Shown here in pieces: positions 63,439 to 64,000 of a DNA stretch of 64,000 nucleotides. Below the pieces are notes generated by a model that was given only the letters and a program-made list of their open reading frames with translations, was not told the DNA's origin and ran no database searches. The stretch spans positions 186,001 to 250,000 of the forward strand of contig NZ_VHJK01000001.1 of NCBI RefSeq assembly GCF_007004095.1, given 5' to 3'. Positions within the stretch are counted from its first letter, which is position 1. Each line of letters starts with the position of its first letter. A program made the position numbers and the translations under genes. The DNA is from Erythrobacter insulae. Lineage in GTDB: Bacteria > Pseudomonadota > Alphaproteobacteria > Sphingomonadales > Sphingomonadaceae.

Positions 63439-64000
63439 TCAGCCGCCAAAGGTGAACCGGATACCCGCCGACAAAATTGATTGCGCCGATTCAACGCCCA
63501 GGGTTGCCGGCACAAGAGAGAGAGCAATGTCCGCGTCTTCGGTGCTGTCGCGCCAGGTGTATTGGCCGAACAATTCGACACCATCAGTGATTTCAGCGCT
63601 TGCCCCGACCATCAGCTGATAGGCAAAGACGCCATCGGTATCATCGCCAACGGCCACGCCAGAGGGGCTGTAATCAACATCGACCCACTGATAGCCTATG
63701 CCTGCGCCGATATATGGTTTGACCGCGCTGCCAGTGTCGAAATCGTAAAAGACATTGCCGAAGATGCCAAAGTTAGAGACCTGGCCTTGACCGTCGGCGA
63801 TGACCGCACCGACAGTTGGATTTGCCGCATTGGCTGCGCCGCGGGTCAGGATCGCAACGTCGACTGAATCGATGTTTGTTCCGCCTACAATCAGGCCCGA
63901 ATGGGTGGACACACCGTATTCGGAATACGCCGCCTCAGCCTCGACACGAAAGCCATTTTCAAAAGCGTAGCCGAGCTGACCTGCGATAGCGAAGCCGGTA
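63439..64000 (-). CDS. Outer-membrane beta-barrel protein, 3' part
   Basis: The gene enters from the right edge; 186 codons are visible. Strands read TGFAIAGQLGYAFENGFRVEAEAAYS, FGIFGNVFYDFDTGSAVKPYIGAGIGYQWVDVDYS, FAYQLMVGASAEITDGVELFGQYTWRDS and the end SAGIRFTFGG. This is the OmpA-like small barrel family, similar in type to the barrel gene at 61.3-62.0 kb but not a close copy. A terminator follows. Confidence 0.82.
   Translation of the reverse strand, partial: TGFAIAGQLGYAFENGFRVEAEAAYSEYGVSTHSGLIVGGTNIDSVDVAILTRGAANAANPTVGAVIADGQGQVSNFGIFGNVFYDFDTGSAVKPYIGAGIGYQWVDVDYSPSGVAVGDDTDGVFAYQLMVGASAEITDGVELFGQYTWRDSTEDADIALSLVPATLGVESAQSILSAGIRFTFGG

Overview
The window looks like a chromosomal segment of an alphaproteobacterium of the order Sphingomonadales, most like the marine Erythrobacteraceae. 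This rests on gene content and protein style: a K+-insensitive H+-pyrophosphatase tail, a BLUF/B12-like photoreceptor of the AppA type, a wax-ester synthase coupled to an alpha/beta hydrolase, a large TonB receptor, a sphingomonad-type CpaF, and a tiny aa3-oxidase subunit IV beside split pntA genes. I see no ribosomal RNA, phage, insertion sequence or CRISPR array. There is one tRNA, tRNA-Phe(GAA).

Layout. 0-9 kb: end of hppA with terminator; an acetyltransferase/JmjC-cupin/thioesterase run; a DUF1190 lipoprotein; a tandem universal stress protein divergent from a carotenoid oxygenase with a perfect FNR/FixK-type box between them; sodB with an unusual interleaved-hairpin 3' end; an AbgT transporter. 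9-14.5 kb: BLUF-B12-like photoreceptor, a conserved helix-turn-helix protein, a foreign-looking PIN-domain protein overlapping the 3' end of uvrC, and uvrC. 14.6-23.4 kb: an animal-type haem peroxidase, a BaiN-like flavoprotein, the wax-ester synthase/hydrolase pair, and a TonB receptor with a duplicated Cys-bracketed insert.

23.6-36 kb: the housekeeping run infA-maf-RNase E/G-like-yacG, tRNA-Phe, purC, an M16 protease, purS-purQ, a GGDEF-EAL protein, glmS and an EamA transporter. 36-43.8 kb: a surface-glycan or glycolipid set (GT2, GT-C-like membrane protein, methyltransferase, flippase-like protein, facing a GT4 gene), a solitary cpaF and a small membrane protein. 43.9-50.7 kb: EamA transporter, an entericidin-like microprotein, a DUF938 methyltransferase, acyl-CoA ligase, ABA4-like protein, NAD(P)-binding protein, dGTPase and a racemase-family protein.

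50.7-64 kb: a tightly coupled beta-helix/dihaem cytochrome/hydrolase operon of unknown function, the three-gene pnt transhydrogenase preceded by a 40-residue oxidase subunit IV, an NtrC-like regulator with a degenerate GAFTGA loop, an SDR, a PhoD-like phosphatase, two outer-membrane barrels (one cut by the window edge) and folP.

The best candidates for under-described biology are the TonB receptor's duplicated insert, the beta-helix/dihaem operon, the PIN protein with an unrecognised C-terminal half, the wax-ester synthase with a histone H1-like tail, and the interleaved inverted repeats behind sodB. All functional statements are read from sequence and memory of protein families; no search was run.
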